Shown: piece after piece, positions 7,693 to 16,635 of the stretch
How the letters are laid out: every line of letters starts with the position of its first letter
Position numbering within the stretch: position 1 is the stretch's first letter
Assembly (NCBI GenBank): GCA_947302435.1
Contig: CAMYVQ010000003.1
Location: forward strand, 1 to 64,000
DNA from: an uncultured Prevotella sp.
GTDB taxonomy: Bacteria; Bacteroidota; Bacteroidia; Bacteroidales; Bacteroidaceae
Direction of reading: 5' to 3'
Length of the DNA: 64,000 nt
Position numbers and translations under genes: made by a program
The notes under the pieces: model-generated
Seen by the model: only the letters and a program-made list of their open reading frames with translations
The model's database searches: none
What the model was told of the DNA's origin: nothing

Positions 7693-9870
7693 ATGGATAT
7701 ATTTAGATATATAGTCAGATTCTTATATAAAATAAGGTGGTATCTGGTCATTCTGCCACTCATCGCTTTGGTCATCGCGTATTTTCTGACACGCGACTTG
7801 GAGCGCATCTATGACAGCGACACCACAATCTACACGGGTATGATGACGGGCTACAACATTGAAGGCGGCTCAGGTATCGCCGGCGGCAATGCCCAAATCA
7901 ACATGCAGAATCTGATTACGATCATCACGACCTACAACACCATCCATGAAGTTTCGCTGCGCCTGTTCGCACGCTGCATGATGTATGGCAATCCGAACAG
8001 GGACAACAACTATATCACGGCAGAGCATTACCGCGTATTGGAAAGCAGAGTGCCACCCGACATCAAAGCACTCATCAACCACAACAGTGAGGATGCCACC
8101 TACGCCAACCTCAAGGCCCACGAAAAGGCATCGAGGGACAACTATCTCTTCGGCATGCTCAACGGCGACTATTATTTCGGTGTCAACAGCATCACGTCAC
8201 GACTGAAACCATTGCAGTTGCCCAACACCGATATTATCAACATCGCCTACTCATGCAATGATCCGGGCATCTGCTACAACACACTCGACATCCTCAACGA
8301 GGTATTCTCGCAACAGTACCAGAAACTGCGCTATGGTGAGACCCACAACGTCATCAAGTTCTTTGAGCGTGCCGTTTCACGACTCTATAAGCAGTTGAGC
8401 AATGCCGAGCGAGACCTTATCAGCTATAACATCAAACACGAGATCATCAACTACGGCGAGCAGACCAAGCAACTCACGGTGCTGGAAGGCCAACACCAGA
8501 CGACCATCAACCAATTGCGCATGAAGCTGAAGACGACCGAAGCTGTGATCCGATACTTGGAGCGACAGTTGGGTAACCGCCAGGAGATCATCAAGTCGAA
8601 CAAGGACTTCACTTCGCTGGTACGCGAAATATCACGCCTACAGTCACGAATCTCGAACCTGCGCCTCATGAGCAGTGAAAACGGCGGTTCCGACTCAGAA
8701 GCCCAGATTGAATTGGGAAAAGCCGAGAGACAGTTACGCGAAAGCACCAAGAAAGTTAAAGAACTGGTGAACACCATCGAGGCCAACAACTACAGTACTG
8801 ATACAGGTGTGAAGGCCAGCGCACTGATTGACCGCTGGTTGGAGCAAGTGCTCCTCAAAGAGCAGACCCAGGCTGAGCTTGTGGCCCAGGACATCATGTC
8901 GAACTATCTGTCGGAACAGTACAACAAGTTCTCGCCCATCGGTGCCACCATCGAGCGCAAGAAGCGCCACATTGGTTTCGTGGAAGGCAACTACATTGAG
9001 ATGCTCCGTGCATTGAACGCCGCCCGCCTGCGCCAACGCAACTTGCAGATGACGACAGCAACGCTCAACGTGCTCAATCCACCGACATTCCCACTCAATG
9101 CGCAGTCAGCCAACCGCATGATGATTCTGTTAGGCGCTTTCATGCTCACATTCGTCATGACGGTTGTCTACTTCTTCATTATCGAACTGCTCGACCGTAC
9201 GCTGCGTGACCGAATGCGATCGGAACGAATCACAAAGATTCCCGTCATGGGCTGTTTCCCGAAAGAGAGCACATTACGCTATCGCCGTTTCAACAAGACC
9301 ATCAGCGATATGGCCCTTCGCCAGTTGAGCAAAGCCATTCTCCCCTACTTCAAGGAAGGAAAACAGAACGTGCTCAACTTGCTTTCGACCGATGCAGCCA
9401 ACGGCAAGAGCTATTTGGCACAAGAACTGGAAAGCTACTGGGTATCCATCGGACTCCAGGTGCGCCGACTGACCTACGACGAGGATTTCCTTGCCGAAGA
9501 TAGCCGCTACATCATGGCAAAGGATGTCACCGACCTATGCCCCGACATTCTACCGAACGAGATTGCCATCATCGAATATCCGAACCTCAACGACAACTCC
9601 ATCTCGTCGTCACTGCTCAACATGGGTACCGTCAACTTGATGGTCACCCGTGCCAACCGTACTTGGAAGGATGTCGACCAGAAGGCACTCAAGGAATTGC
9701 AGTCGCGGCTGACCGACAAGAACACGCTCTTCATGTATCTGACCGAGGCCAACCGATATGCCGTGGAGGAATTTGTGGGACAACTGCCTCCGTACACCAG
9801 CTTCAATAATTTCATCTATCGCATGTCGCAACTTGGTCTGACCGCAACAGAAAACAGTCATGCCAAATAG
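7693..9870 (+). CDS. Wzz-type chain-length protein with degenerate kinase domain
   Basis: A 725-residue inner-membrane polysaccharide co-polymerase. TM1 lies at about 12-32 and TM2 at about 478-500, enclosing a long periplasmic coiled-coil domain (about 230-420). The C-terminal cytoplasmic part resembles a BY-kinase ATPase: a Walker-A remnant ends in G571-K572-S573, but the first glycine is absent (STDAANGKS). The Walker-B-like strand is AIIEYP, and there is no tyrosine-rich tail. Kinase activity is therefore doubtful. It follows the TolC-like gene by 35 bp and precedes the polymerase by 6 bp, so all three probably work in one export complex. Confidence 0.85.
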   Translation: MDIFRYIVRFLYKIRWYLVILPLIALVIAYFLTRDLERIYDSDTTIYTGMMTGYNIEGGSGIAGGNAQINMQNLITIITTYNTIHEVSLRLFARCMMYGNPNRDNNYITAEHYRVLESRVPPDIKALINHNSEDATYANLKAHEKASRDNYLFGMLNGDYYFGVNSITSRLKPLQLPNTDIINIAYSCNDPGICYNTLDILNEVFSQQYQKLRYGETHNVIKFFERAVSRLYKQLSNAERDLISYNIKHEIINYGEQTKQLTVLEGQHQTTINQLRMKLKTTEAVIRYLERQLGNRQEIIKSNKDFTSLVREISRLQSRISNLRLMSSENGGSDSEAQIELGKAERQLRESTKKVKELVNTIEANNYSTDTGVKASALIDRWLEQVLLKEQTQAELVAQDIMSNYLSEQYNKFSPIGATIERKKRHIGFVEGNYIEMLRALNAARLRQRNLQMTTATLNVLNPPTFPLNAQSANRMMILLGAFMLTFVMTVVYFFIIELLDRTLRDRMRSERITKIPVMGCFPKESTLRYRRFNKTISDMALRQLSKAILPYFKEGKQNVLNLLSTDAANGKSYLAQELESYWVSIGLQVRRLTYDEDFLAEDSRYIMAKDVTDLCPDILPNEIAIIEYPNLNDNSISSSLLNMGTVNLMVTRANRTWKDVDQKALKELQSRLTDKNTLFMYLTEANRYAVEEFVGQLPPYTSFNNFIYRMSQLGLTATENSHAK

Positions 9871-9876
9871 TTTCCG

Positions 9877-11394
9877 ATGAATATCAGCTATAGCAAAACC
9901 GAGAACCTTGGGGGAGGAAGAGTACTTATGCTCTTTCTCCTATTTGGTTTAGCTATCTACCAACTGATTCACGCCGGTTTCCCGGCGTTTGCCATTGTCT
10001 GCATCATACCAGTCATGGTCTTGGGTGCCATTCTGATGTTCAGAAAAGGCATGTCGGTGTTCTGGATGCTGATGGCCATCAACTACTTCATCCAGTGGAA
10101 AAACTTCCCCTCGATCGGCATTCCCACCTCTATCCCAAACGAGATGCTGGAGATGCTGTTATTGGCCATGGCCGCAATCAACATCAAAGACATGAAATTT
10201 GAGCGAACGGTCAATCTCATGATGTTCACGATCATGGTGTGGTGCATGTTCGTTTGCATTGAAGTCCTGAACGACTCCTGCAACTTAGGCATTCAGATAG
10301 GGCCGTGGTTCGCGGGTGCCCGTATGGCAGCATTCCAACTGCTCTACGCCAATCTCATTTTTTCATTATACATCAAAGATCCGAAGATTCTCATCAAATT
10401 CCTGTATGTGTGGGGGGCGCTCTCCCTGTTTGCAGCTTTCTGGGTATGGAAGCAACAGCATTTTGGCCTCACCGATGCAGAAAATGCGTTCCTTCAAGGC
10501 CGTGGCCGCTCCACCCATATCATTAATGGTGGCGCCACCATACGATTGTTCTCCATCTTCAGCGATGCAGCCAATTTTGGTGTGAACATGGCCGCAACAG
10601 CCGTTGCCTTCTTTATCTTCGGCATCACCGCCAAGGTGAAGAAATACAAACGGTTCTTCTTCATTGTAGGTGCCGCATGTCTATGGGCCACCTTACCTTC
10701 AGGCACACGTACAGCAACATTCTGTTTTTTTGCCGGTCTTGGCACCTACGTCATTTTGTCGAAATCAGTGAAGATAGCCGTACCGATTGGCATCGTCGGC
10801 ATATTGGCCTACATCATCCTGGCCTTTACCACGATCGGCAATGGCAATGCCTCGATTCGCCGCATGCGCTCAGGATTTGACAAGGATGATGCGTCAGCCA
10901 ATCAGCGAACCATCAACAAAGCTGTGATGAAAAAATACTTGGCCGATGCACCTTGGGGCATCGGATTAGGCATGGGCTACGAGAACGTTCCGGCCAACAA
11001 CAAGTTCCGCCTATTGGCGACCATTCCTCCCGATTCAGATTATGTGTTCATCTGGATTCGCACCGGCTATGTGGGTATTGTGGTGTTCGTGATCATTAAT
11101 CTGATCATTTTTGCAGGGGCCTCATGGATTGTCCTTTTCCAGCTCCGAAGTCCGTCGCTACGAGGCATTGGCGCAGGAATAACCTGTTCGTTTGTCTCCA
11201 TACAATTAGGAGGCTACGCCAATCAGGTGCTCATGCAGTTCCCCAACTGTCTGATTTTCTATGGTGCCATCAGCATCGTCTATATCCTACCCCATATTGA
11301 GGAAGAATGGATGAAGCATGAAGAAGAGCAACTGGTCGTCGAGAAAGAAAAAGAACGGCTCAAATTAGAGAAGAAACGTGCGAAACGAGTGTAG
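9877..11394 (+). CDS. Wzy-like O-antigen/exopolysaccharide polymerase
   Basis: 505 residues with about ten to twelve TM helices and a large periplasmic loop between late helices (about 315-385, containing NQRTINKAVMKKYLADAPWGIGLG). The LADAPWGIGLGMGY stretch and the SGTRTA motif before it are typical of the O-antigen ligase/polymerase family. The protein ends in a cytoplasmic Glu/Lys-rich tail of about 45 residues. It starts 6 bp after the Wzz-like gene and overlaps the next GT gene by 17 bp. Polymerase rather than ligase is preferred from context. Confidence 0.85.
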   Translation: MNISYSKTENLGGGRVLMLFLLFGLAIYQLIHAGFPAFAIVCIIPVMVLGAILMFRKGMSVFWMLMAINYFIQWKNFPSIGIPTSIPNEMLEMLLLAMAAINIKDMKFERTVNLMMFTIMVWCMFVCIEVLNDSCNLGIQIGPWFAGARMAAFQLLYANLIFSLYIKDPKILIKFLYVWGALSLFAAFWVWKQQHFGLTDAENAFLQGRGRSTHIINGGATIRLFSIFSDAANFGVNMAATAVAFFIFGITAKVKKYKRFFFIVGAACLWATLPSGTRTATFCFFAGLGTYVILSKSVKIAVPIGIVGILAYIILAFTTIGNGNASIRRMRSGFDKDDASANQRTINKAVMKKYLADAPWGIGLGMGYENVPANNKFRLLATIPPDSDYVFIWIRTGYVGIVVFVIINLIIFAGASWIVLFQLRSPSLRGIGAGITCSFVSIQLGGYANQVLMQFPNCLIFYGAISIVYILPHIEEEWMKHEEEQLVVEKEKERLKLEKKRAKRV

Positions 11395-12334
11395 ACTATC
11401 CATCATCACCGTCAATTACAACGGGCTGAAAGACACCTGTGAACTGATTGACACGATACCCATGTCCAACGACATCGAGGTGATTGTCGTTGACAATGGC
11501 TCGCGCGTTGACGAGGCTGCTGTCATTCATTTCCGCTACCCCTCTGTCACAGCCATCCGTAGCGAGCAGAACCTGGGTTTTGCAGGTGGCAATAATCTGG
11601 GCATCAAGGCTTCAAAGGGGAAATATCTCTTTTTCATCAACAACGATACGGTTTTCAGAAGTGGAAAAACAGAAGTCGCTGACCAACAATCAGAAATCCG
11701 GAATCAGATAGAGGCATTGATGGCCAGAATGGAATCGTCGAAAGAGATTGGCATGATTTGTCCCAAGATTCGGTTCGCTTGGGGCGACAACCCGATTCAA
11801 TATGCAGGCTTTACGCCTCTGTCACGAATCACGCTCCGCAACAAGGGCATTGGCTACGGGGAAAAAGACAAAGGACAATACGAACAGCCCCATTTGACTC
11901 CATACGCCCATGGAGCAGCCATGCTGGTACGCCGCGAAGCCGTTGAACGGGCAGGTCTCATGCCAGAGTGCTATTTCCTCTATTACGAAGAGCTTGACTG
12001 GTCGCTCATGATTACCCGTGCCGGCTACACGATCTGGTACGATCCTCTCTGCACCATTTATCATAAAGAGAGCCAGTCTACAGGACAGAACAGCCCGTTG
12101 AAGTGCTACTATCTCACGCGTAACCGCTTCATTTTTGCCCGACGTAACATCCACCACCCTATTCGCATTCTCACCTACATTTATCTGCTCATTGGCGTTT
12201 ATCCCCGCGATGTACTGAAATACCTTTTCAACCGCCAATATAACCTTGTTCATGCCACGACAAGAGGCCTTCTCGATTTCATCAGCACCCGTACCACATG
12301 TCAACAGTCTTCCAGAAGTTCAAGTTTACACTGA
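11378..12334 (+). CDS. GT2 glycosyltransferase (rhamnosyltransferase-like)
   Basis: 318 residues, starting at a GTG inside the end of the polymerase gene. The GT-A fold marks are SIITVNYNG at the N-terminus, VVDNGS, NLGFAGGNN and the NND sequence in FINNDT, which serves as the DXD-like site. The C-terminal acceptor region contains HGAAMLVRREA and YYEELDW. This set is typical of the rhamnosyltransferase-like branch of GT2. A hydrophobic segment near residues 270-290 may give membrane contact. The stop lies 37 bp inside the following acyltransferase gene, so the last 12 residues are coded in overlap and may be poorly constrained. Confidence 0.88.
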   Translation: MRNECRLSIITVNYNGLKDTCELIDTIPMSNDIEVIVVDNGSRVDEAAVIHFRYPSVTAIRSEQNLGFAGGNNLGIKASKGKYLFFINNDTVFRSGKTEVADQQSEIRNQIEALMARMESSKEIGMICPKIRFAWGDNPIQYAGFTPLSRITLRNKGIGYGEKDKGQYEQPHLTPYAHGAAMLVRREAVERAGLMPECYFLYYEELDWSLMITRAGYTIWYDPLCTIYHKESQSTGQNSPLKCYYLTRNRFIFARRNIHHPIRILTYIYLLIGVYPRDVLKYLFNRQYNLVHATTRGLLDFISTRTTCQQSSRSSSLH

Positions 12335-13311
12335 ACGACATTCCGACCTATCGTTCTGAACTCATGGGATGGTCCATTCTATGGATCATGGCACTCCACT
12401 TCCGCTTCATCACCATTAAACCCTTGGGATTTATAGCTCAATACGGTTTTTCGGGTGTAGAGATCTTTATGTTCGTTTCAGGTTTAGGCCTTTACTATTC
12501 CCTGCAAAAGAGGCCCAGCCTGCCAACCTTCTACCGCAAACGGCTGTTTCGTATTTTCCCCACCTATTATCTCGTCGGTGTCATAGCCAGTCTTGTCCTG
12601 TTCGGCGACAATCTGCAAACCTATCTATTCCGCTACTCTACAATCGGATTCTGGACGGGAGGCCCCTATTTTGAATGGTATATCCCCTCCATCGTGGCCT
12701 GCTATTTGGCAGCGCCGTTCCTAAAAAAACTATTGGATTCACGCTGGTCATTCTCATTAGGGATTCTTGTTATCTGCATGCTGGCCAGCTCGTATGTCAT
12801 GGTATGGCATCCCGTTTTCGACCGTTCCCACTTCTTTTGTTACTATCGCATTCCCGCCTTTGTGACAGGCATGGCATGTGCCAAATGGCTGTTGGAGGGA
12901 AAGTCGCAAACTCCAAGCATCAAATACGGCTATTGGGGGGTTGCGATAGCCGGTATGATAGTATTCGCCTTCTGCTTCCCGTTTCACTACGTCGTCTACG
13001 AGTTCAAATACTACTCTTTGTTCTTTCTCATGCCGATATTCATTGCCTTCTTCTGTACAGTCGGCAAGGTGTCAAAAGCTTTGAATGTCGTTTTCCGCTC
13101 AATGGGCAACGCAAGCCTTGAAATCTACCTGATTCAATGCCTTTTCTTCACGGCCATCAACAATGGGCAGTTGACAGTCAGCGACACATGGCATGATGAC
13201 ATCACCCTATCGCTCATCGCAGGTTGTTCGGTGGCAGGCATTCTGTTGCACCTCTTCTTGGAACGCCTATGGTCATTGTCGCGACATGCAAACCGCAATA
13301 CAGGAGTCTAA
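12298..13311 (+). CDS. AT3 membrane acyltransferase (O-acetyltransferase)
   Basis: 337 residues, about ten TM helices, acyltransferase family 3. The N-terminal ELMGWSILWIMALHF segment carries the histidine (H40) usually placed in the R/K-x10-H motif, followed by FVSGLGLYYSL and the FYRKRLFRIFPTYY motif, where RxxR interacts with the acyl donor. Such enzymes move acetyl groups across the inner membrane onto polysaccharides. It ends exopolysaccharide operon I. Its last 39 bp overlap the 3' end of the convergent SGNH hydrolase gene, a likely partner, because in OafA-type enzymes an SGNH domain is fused to AT3. Confidence 0.88.
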   Translation: MSTVFQKFKFTLNDIPTYRSELMGWSILWIMALHFRFITIKPLGFIAQYGFSGVEIFMFVSGLGLYYSLQKRPSLPTFYRKRLFRIFPTYYLVGVIASLVLFGDNLQTYLFRYSTIGFWTGGPYFEWYIPSIVACYLAAPFLKKLLDSRWSFSLGILVICMLASSYVMVWHPVFDRSHFFCYYRIPAFVTGMACAKWLLEGKSQTPSIKYGYWGVAIAGMIVFAFCFPFHYVVYEFKYYSLFFLMPIFIAFFCTVGKVSKALNVVFRSMGNASLEIYLIQCLFFTAINNGQLTVSDTWHDDITLSLIAGCSVAGILLHLFLERLWSLSRHANRNTGV

Positions 13312-14121
13312 CAGGTGATAGCCGCGTTCGTTCAAGTGAATCTGATCGGAAAGATATAGCCCACGAGGATCGTCACATCCTTTCGGATTCCATTCACTGA
13401 CGGGAACAAATACGACTTTCTCCATCAGCGAATCCCTGACCAGCATCGATTTCAACGCCTCACTATACTCCATAACCGAGTACATCGGGCTATGGGTCAG
13501 CCATGCTCTGATACGGTCTACCATCTTGTCATACAAAGGCTTATCACCATACAATTGTCTGATATTCACATCAGGCATTTCGACCACAACAGGCCTCACT
13601 CCATTTTCCAACAGCCACGACAGAATGAGTCGATAGTTCGCCAAATAATAATCGGTTCCTATATTGGCGGAGGCATCATTAATACCAGCCATCACAATAC
13701 AGTAATCGGGCCTTTCGGCCAAAAGCGAGTCAGTGCAATAGCCGTCAGCCAATTCTCCTGGAGAGCACTGGCTTTTGAACATCAGCCGATAGACATCCTT
13801 ACTACGGGCCCCGCCCCGTCCCTTTGAAACAAAGTCCACAGGCCGGCACATCATTTCCTCCAACAACCTTTTCATCACCGAGTCACATCCTGTTTCATGA
13901 TGCATGCCAGCCCAACTGTCACCTATCATGACCACATTCAGAGCGGTGTCCTTTTGATGCGATGGTGAATGCCCGATAACGGCCACCCGTTCAGCAGGCG
14001 ACAGCAAATCACGCCATTTCCATTGCAATCCCCACTTGAACAAGAAAGGAGCCGCCACCAATAGCAATACAAGTGCCAACAAAAGCGTTTTTTTCCTACT
14101 TCTCATGCCTACATTACCCAT
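13273..14121 (-). CDS. SGNH/GDSL-family hydrolase, membrane-anchored
   Basis: 282 residues from the ATG at 14121 (a second ATG at 14106 is possible). An N-terminal hydrophobic anchor (KTLLLALVLLLVAAPFLF) precedes an SGNH domain: G67-D68-S69 of block I with Ser69 as nucleophile, the GRGG block II glycine, N148 in AGINDAS, and D259/H262 in SDQIHLN. Catalytic residues are complete. It acts outside the inner membrane as an esterase or acetyl-carrier domain. Upstream in-frame codons reaching 14406 overlap the divergent gene's promoter and are not used. Its end overlaps the AT3 acyltransferase gene by 39 bp tail to tail. Confidence 0.85.
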   Translation of the reverse strand: MGNVGMRSRKKTLLLALVLLLVAAPFLFKWGLQWKWRDLLSPAERVAVIGHSPSHQKDTALNVVMIGDSWAGMHHETGCDSVMKRLLEEMMCRPVDFVSKGRGGARSKDVYRLMFKSQCSPGELADGYCTDSLLAERPDYCIVMAGINDASANIGTDYYLANYRLILSWLLENGVRPVVVEMPDVNIRQLYGDKPLYDKMVDRIRAWLTHSPMYSVMEYSEALKSMLVRDSLMEKVVFVPVSEWNPKGCDDPRGLYLSDQIHLNERGYHLLDSCIAVCMSRQ

Positions 14122-14128
14122 AACGGCT

Positions 14129-14137
14129 GCAAAATTA
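14129..14137 (-). promoter_or_regulatory. -7 element of the SGNH gene, very short leader
   Basis: The minus strand reads TAATTTTGC, a full -7 consensus. Transcription would start within a few bases of the ATG at 14121, so either that ATG is used almost leaderless or the second ATG at 14106 is the true start. Confidence 0.5.
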
Positions 14138-14186
14138 CAAAAAAATACAAATATAGGAACACATCTTCCAAATTCATATATAAACC

Positions 14187-14218
14187 TTTGCGTATTATGA
14201 ATAAAAGTGCTAATTTTG
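14187..14218 (+). promoter_or_regulatory. promoter of the 14.2-20.2 kb glycosyltransferase operon
   Basis: TTTG (14187-14190), 20 bp, then TAATTTTG (14211-14218): a full consensus pair. The start near 14223 excludes the upstream in-frame codon at 14207 and leaves ATG 14249 as the first usable start, with a leader of about 26 nt. Confidence 0.75.
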
Positions 14219-14248
14219 CATGAAGATTCATGCATTTTCATAACAGAG

Positions 14249-15439
14249 ATGAACAATTGGTGGATTCTATATATCACTGACGGATTTCTTTTCTTTTTTG
14301 TAGCACTGACCGTGCTATACATGCTTGTATTTTCTTTTACAGCACTTTTCAGCCGCCGCTCTGAGGTTCCCAAAGCGAAGAAGCTGAATCGTTTCATCAT
14401 TATCATCCCCTCCTACAAAAAGGACAACACCATTCTACAGACGGTCAACTCCGTATTAGGACAGACCTATCCCCAGCGCATGTTCGATATTGTGGTTGTC
14501 TCAGACCATCAGAAAGAAATGACCAACATGCGACTGGCCCAACTGCCTATCACGCTACTGACCCCGGACTTTGAAGAAAGTTCGAAAGCGAAGTCAATGC
14601 AATACGCCATCCTGAATCTTCCACAATTCAAGATCTACGATTTCGTCCTTGTGTTAGATGCCGACAACATTATTGAGCCGGAATTTTTGGAGATAGCCAA
14701 CAACGACTTTGAACTGGCAGGAACGAAGGCTATTCAAATACATCGTGTATCCAGAAACCGCGACACATCCGTGGCCCGTCTTGACACCATCTTCGAGGAA
14801 ATCAACAATACCATTTTCCGTCGGGGGCATAACGCCATCGGCCTTTCGGCATCACTGAACGGTTCGGGGATGATCTACGATTTTGAATGGTTCAAGACAC
14901 ACATCATGAAAGCCCGTACCACTGGCGAAGACAAGGAATTAGAGGCCATGCTGCTCCGCGAAGGGGTCTTCATTGACTACTTTGAGAACATCCATGTGTA
15001 CGATGAAAAGACCCGAAGCACCAAGGAATTCAATTCGCAACGCGGACGTTGGGCAGCGACACAACTCCATGCCCTCGTCAGCAACATCCGCTATCTGCCG
15101 TGGGCCCTTCTGCACCGCCACTACGATTATGTAGACAAGATTCTGCAATGGATGCTGATTCCACGAACCATTATGATGGGCATCATCGTCGTAATGGGCG
15201 TTCTTCTGCCGTTCATCTATTTCTCGTTAGTCATCAAATGGTGGGTGGCAGCCGCAATCCTGCTCTTTGCCTATTCTTTGGCAACACCCGACCACCTTGT
15301 AGACAAGAATTGGGACAAGGATTTCCTCTATGCGCCCATCCTGATTCTCTGGGGATTGTACAATATCCTACGTGTACTATTCACCGAAACACTCAGCCGG
15401 CTGAAGATGCTGAAGAACTTTATCAAAAAGAGCAGATAG
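14249..15439 (+). CDS. membrane GT2 glycosyltransferase, copy 1 of a tandem pair
   Basis: 396 residues. The plan resembles processive or membrane GT2 enzymes (NodC/BcsA-like): an N-terminal TM helix (about 10-32), a cytoplasmic GT-A domain with IIPSYKKD, D137-A-D139 (nucleotide-sugar and metal site), and Q264-R-G-R-W268 (QxxRW acceptor motif), then two or three C-terminal TM helices. Start chosen at 14249 because the promoter ends at 14218. The next gene is a clear paralogue. Whether it is truly processive cannot be judged. Confidence 0.85.
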   Translation: MNNWWILYITDGFLFFFVALTVLYMLVFSFTALFSRRSEVPKAKKLNRFIIIIPSYKKDNTILQTVNSVLGQTYPQRMFDIVVVSDHQKEMTNMRLAQLPITLLTPDFEESSKAKSMQYAILNLPQFKIYDFVLVLDADNIIEPEFLEIANNDFELAGTKAIQIHRVSRNRDTSVARLDTIFEEINNTIFRRGHNAIGLSASLNGSGMIYDFEWFKTHIMKARTTGEDKELEAMLLREGVFIDYFENIHVYDEKTRSTKEFNSQRGRWAATQLHALVSNIRYLPWALLHRHYDYVDKILQWMLIPRTIMMGIIVVMGVLLPFIYFSLVIKWWVAAAILLFAYSLATPDHLVDKNWDKDFLYAPILILWGLYNILRVLFTETLSRLKMLKNFIKKSR

Positions 15440-15447
15440 GGAACGCT

Positions 15448-16635
15448 ATGGTTTGGCAGGTTATACATATCGTTGAATTATTGTGCTGGGCCATCATTGC
15501 CGTGTCAGCCGGCTATGTAGTATTCTTTTCTTTGGTTTCCTTGTTCTGCAAAAAGACAGCGACACGTGTGGCCAACAACGAAGTGTACCCCCCGATCGAC
15601 TTTCTCGTAATCTATCCCGCCTATCAGGAGGATGCCGTGATTCGTCGTTCTGTGGAGGCTTTTCTCCAACAAGAATATAGCCATGAGCACTACCGTCTCG
15701 TCGTGGTGTCCGACCACATGCAGCCAACGACAAACCAATGGCTGTCGTCACAGCCGCTCACGCTCATGCAACCCACCTTTGAAAAAAGTTCCAAGGCGAA
15801 GGCACTGCAATATGCCATGGTCGAATGTGCGCACTGGAAGACAGAGAACAAGAACAGGAAAGTGGTCATCTTGGATGCCGACAATGTGGTGCGCCCCGAC
15901 TTCCTGTCACAGTTGAATGCCGTCTGCCATCATACCAATGGGGTCATTCAGTGTCACCGGACTGCCAAGAACACCGACAATGACATTGCCGCCCTCGACG
16001 GCATCAGTGAGGAAATCAACAACACCATCTTCCGGCGCGCCCACAATCAGATAGGACTCTCGTCGGCCCTCATCGGATCGGGCATGTGTTTCGATTTCGA
16101 CTGGTTCAAAGAGCATGTCGGCCATCTGTCGACTGCTGTTGAAGACCGCGAGCTCGAAGCACTCATCATGCGCGAAAACATCTACATCCATTATGCCGAA
16201 GACATCTACGTCTTCGACGAGAAAGTGAGTTCCGACGACAACTTCCAACGGCAACGCCTGCGCTGGATGACAGGACAGGTACAGACTTTCTTCAGCATGA
16301 TCCCCTACCTTCCGCAGGCCATCCGCAAGGGAAACATCAACTACATCGACAAGACCCTGCAACAGATGCTTATTCCGCGCAGCATCCTGGTTATTCTGCT
16401 TTCAGTCTTGTCTGTCATCATGACGGTTCTTGTTCCCACATGGAGCATCAAATGGTGGGTTCTGTTTGTCTGTTTCGCCATCGCCCTTTTCATTGCCATC
16501 CCATCGCGATTGCGCAGCCGCACCCTATTGCAGCGACTCGACAAGTTCCCCATGTTGGCATGGAAAATGATACGCAACATTGGCAGTATCGACAAAAAGA
16601 ACAAAGACTTTATTCACACGACCCACAACAAATGA
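15448..16635 (+). CDS. membrane GT2 glycosyltransferase, copy 2 of a tandem pair
   Basis: 395 residues with the same order as its upstream neighbour: N-terminal TM (WQVIHIVELLCWAIIAVSAGYV region), GT-A domain with VIYPAYQED, D143-A-D145, the shared EEINNTIFRR stretch, and Q269-R-L-R-W273, then C-terminal TM helices. It starts 8 bp after copy 1, and its stop overlaps the next ATG (ATGA at 16632-16635). The long open frame upstream of 15448 lies inside copy 1 and is not coding. The pair arose by tandem duplication, and the two enzymes probably add different residues or linkages. Confidence 0.85.
   Translation: MVWQVIHIVELLCWAIIAVSAGYVVFFSLVSLFCKKTATRVANNEVYPPIDFLVIYPAYQEDAVIRRSVEAFLQQEYSHEHYRLVVVSDHMQPTTNQWLSSQPLTLMQPTFEKSSKAKALQYAMVECAHWKTENKNRKVVILDADNVVRPDFLSQLNAVCHHTNGVIQCHRTAKNTDNDIAALDGISEEINNTIFRRAHNQIGLSSALIGSGMCFDFDWFKEHVGHLSTAVEDRELEALIMRENIYIHYAEDIYVFDEKVSSDDNFQRQRLRWMTGQVQTFFSMIPYLPQAIRKGNINYIDKTLQQMLIPRSILVILLSVLSVIMTVLVPTWSIKWWVLFVCFAIALFIAIPSRLRSRTLLQRLDKFPMLAWKMIRNIGSIDKKNKDFIHTTHNK

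Noticed and set aside
14122..14406. Long N-terminal extension of the SGNH hydrolase
   Set aside because: It overlaps the divergent promoter and the start of the GT2 gene at 14249, has no conserved features, and a signal anchor starts only at 14121/14106.
15049..15447. Extension of the second GT2 gene into the first
   Set aside because: The residues are an out-of-frame reading of the first GT2 gene, and the paralogue's natural N-terminus matches ATG 15448.
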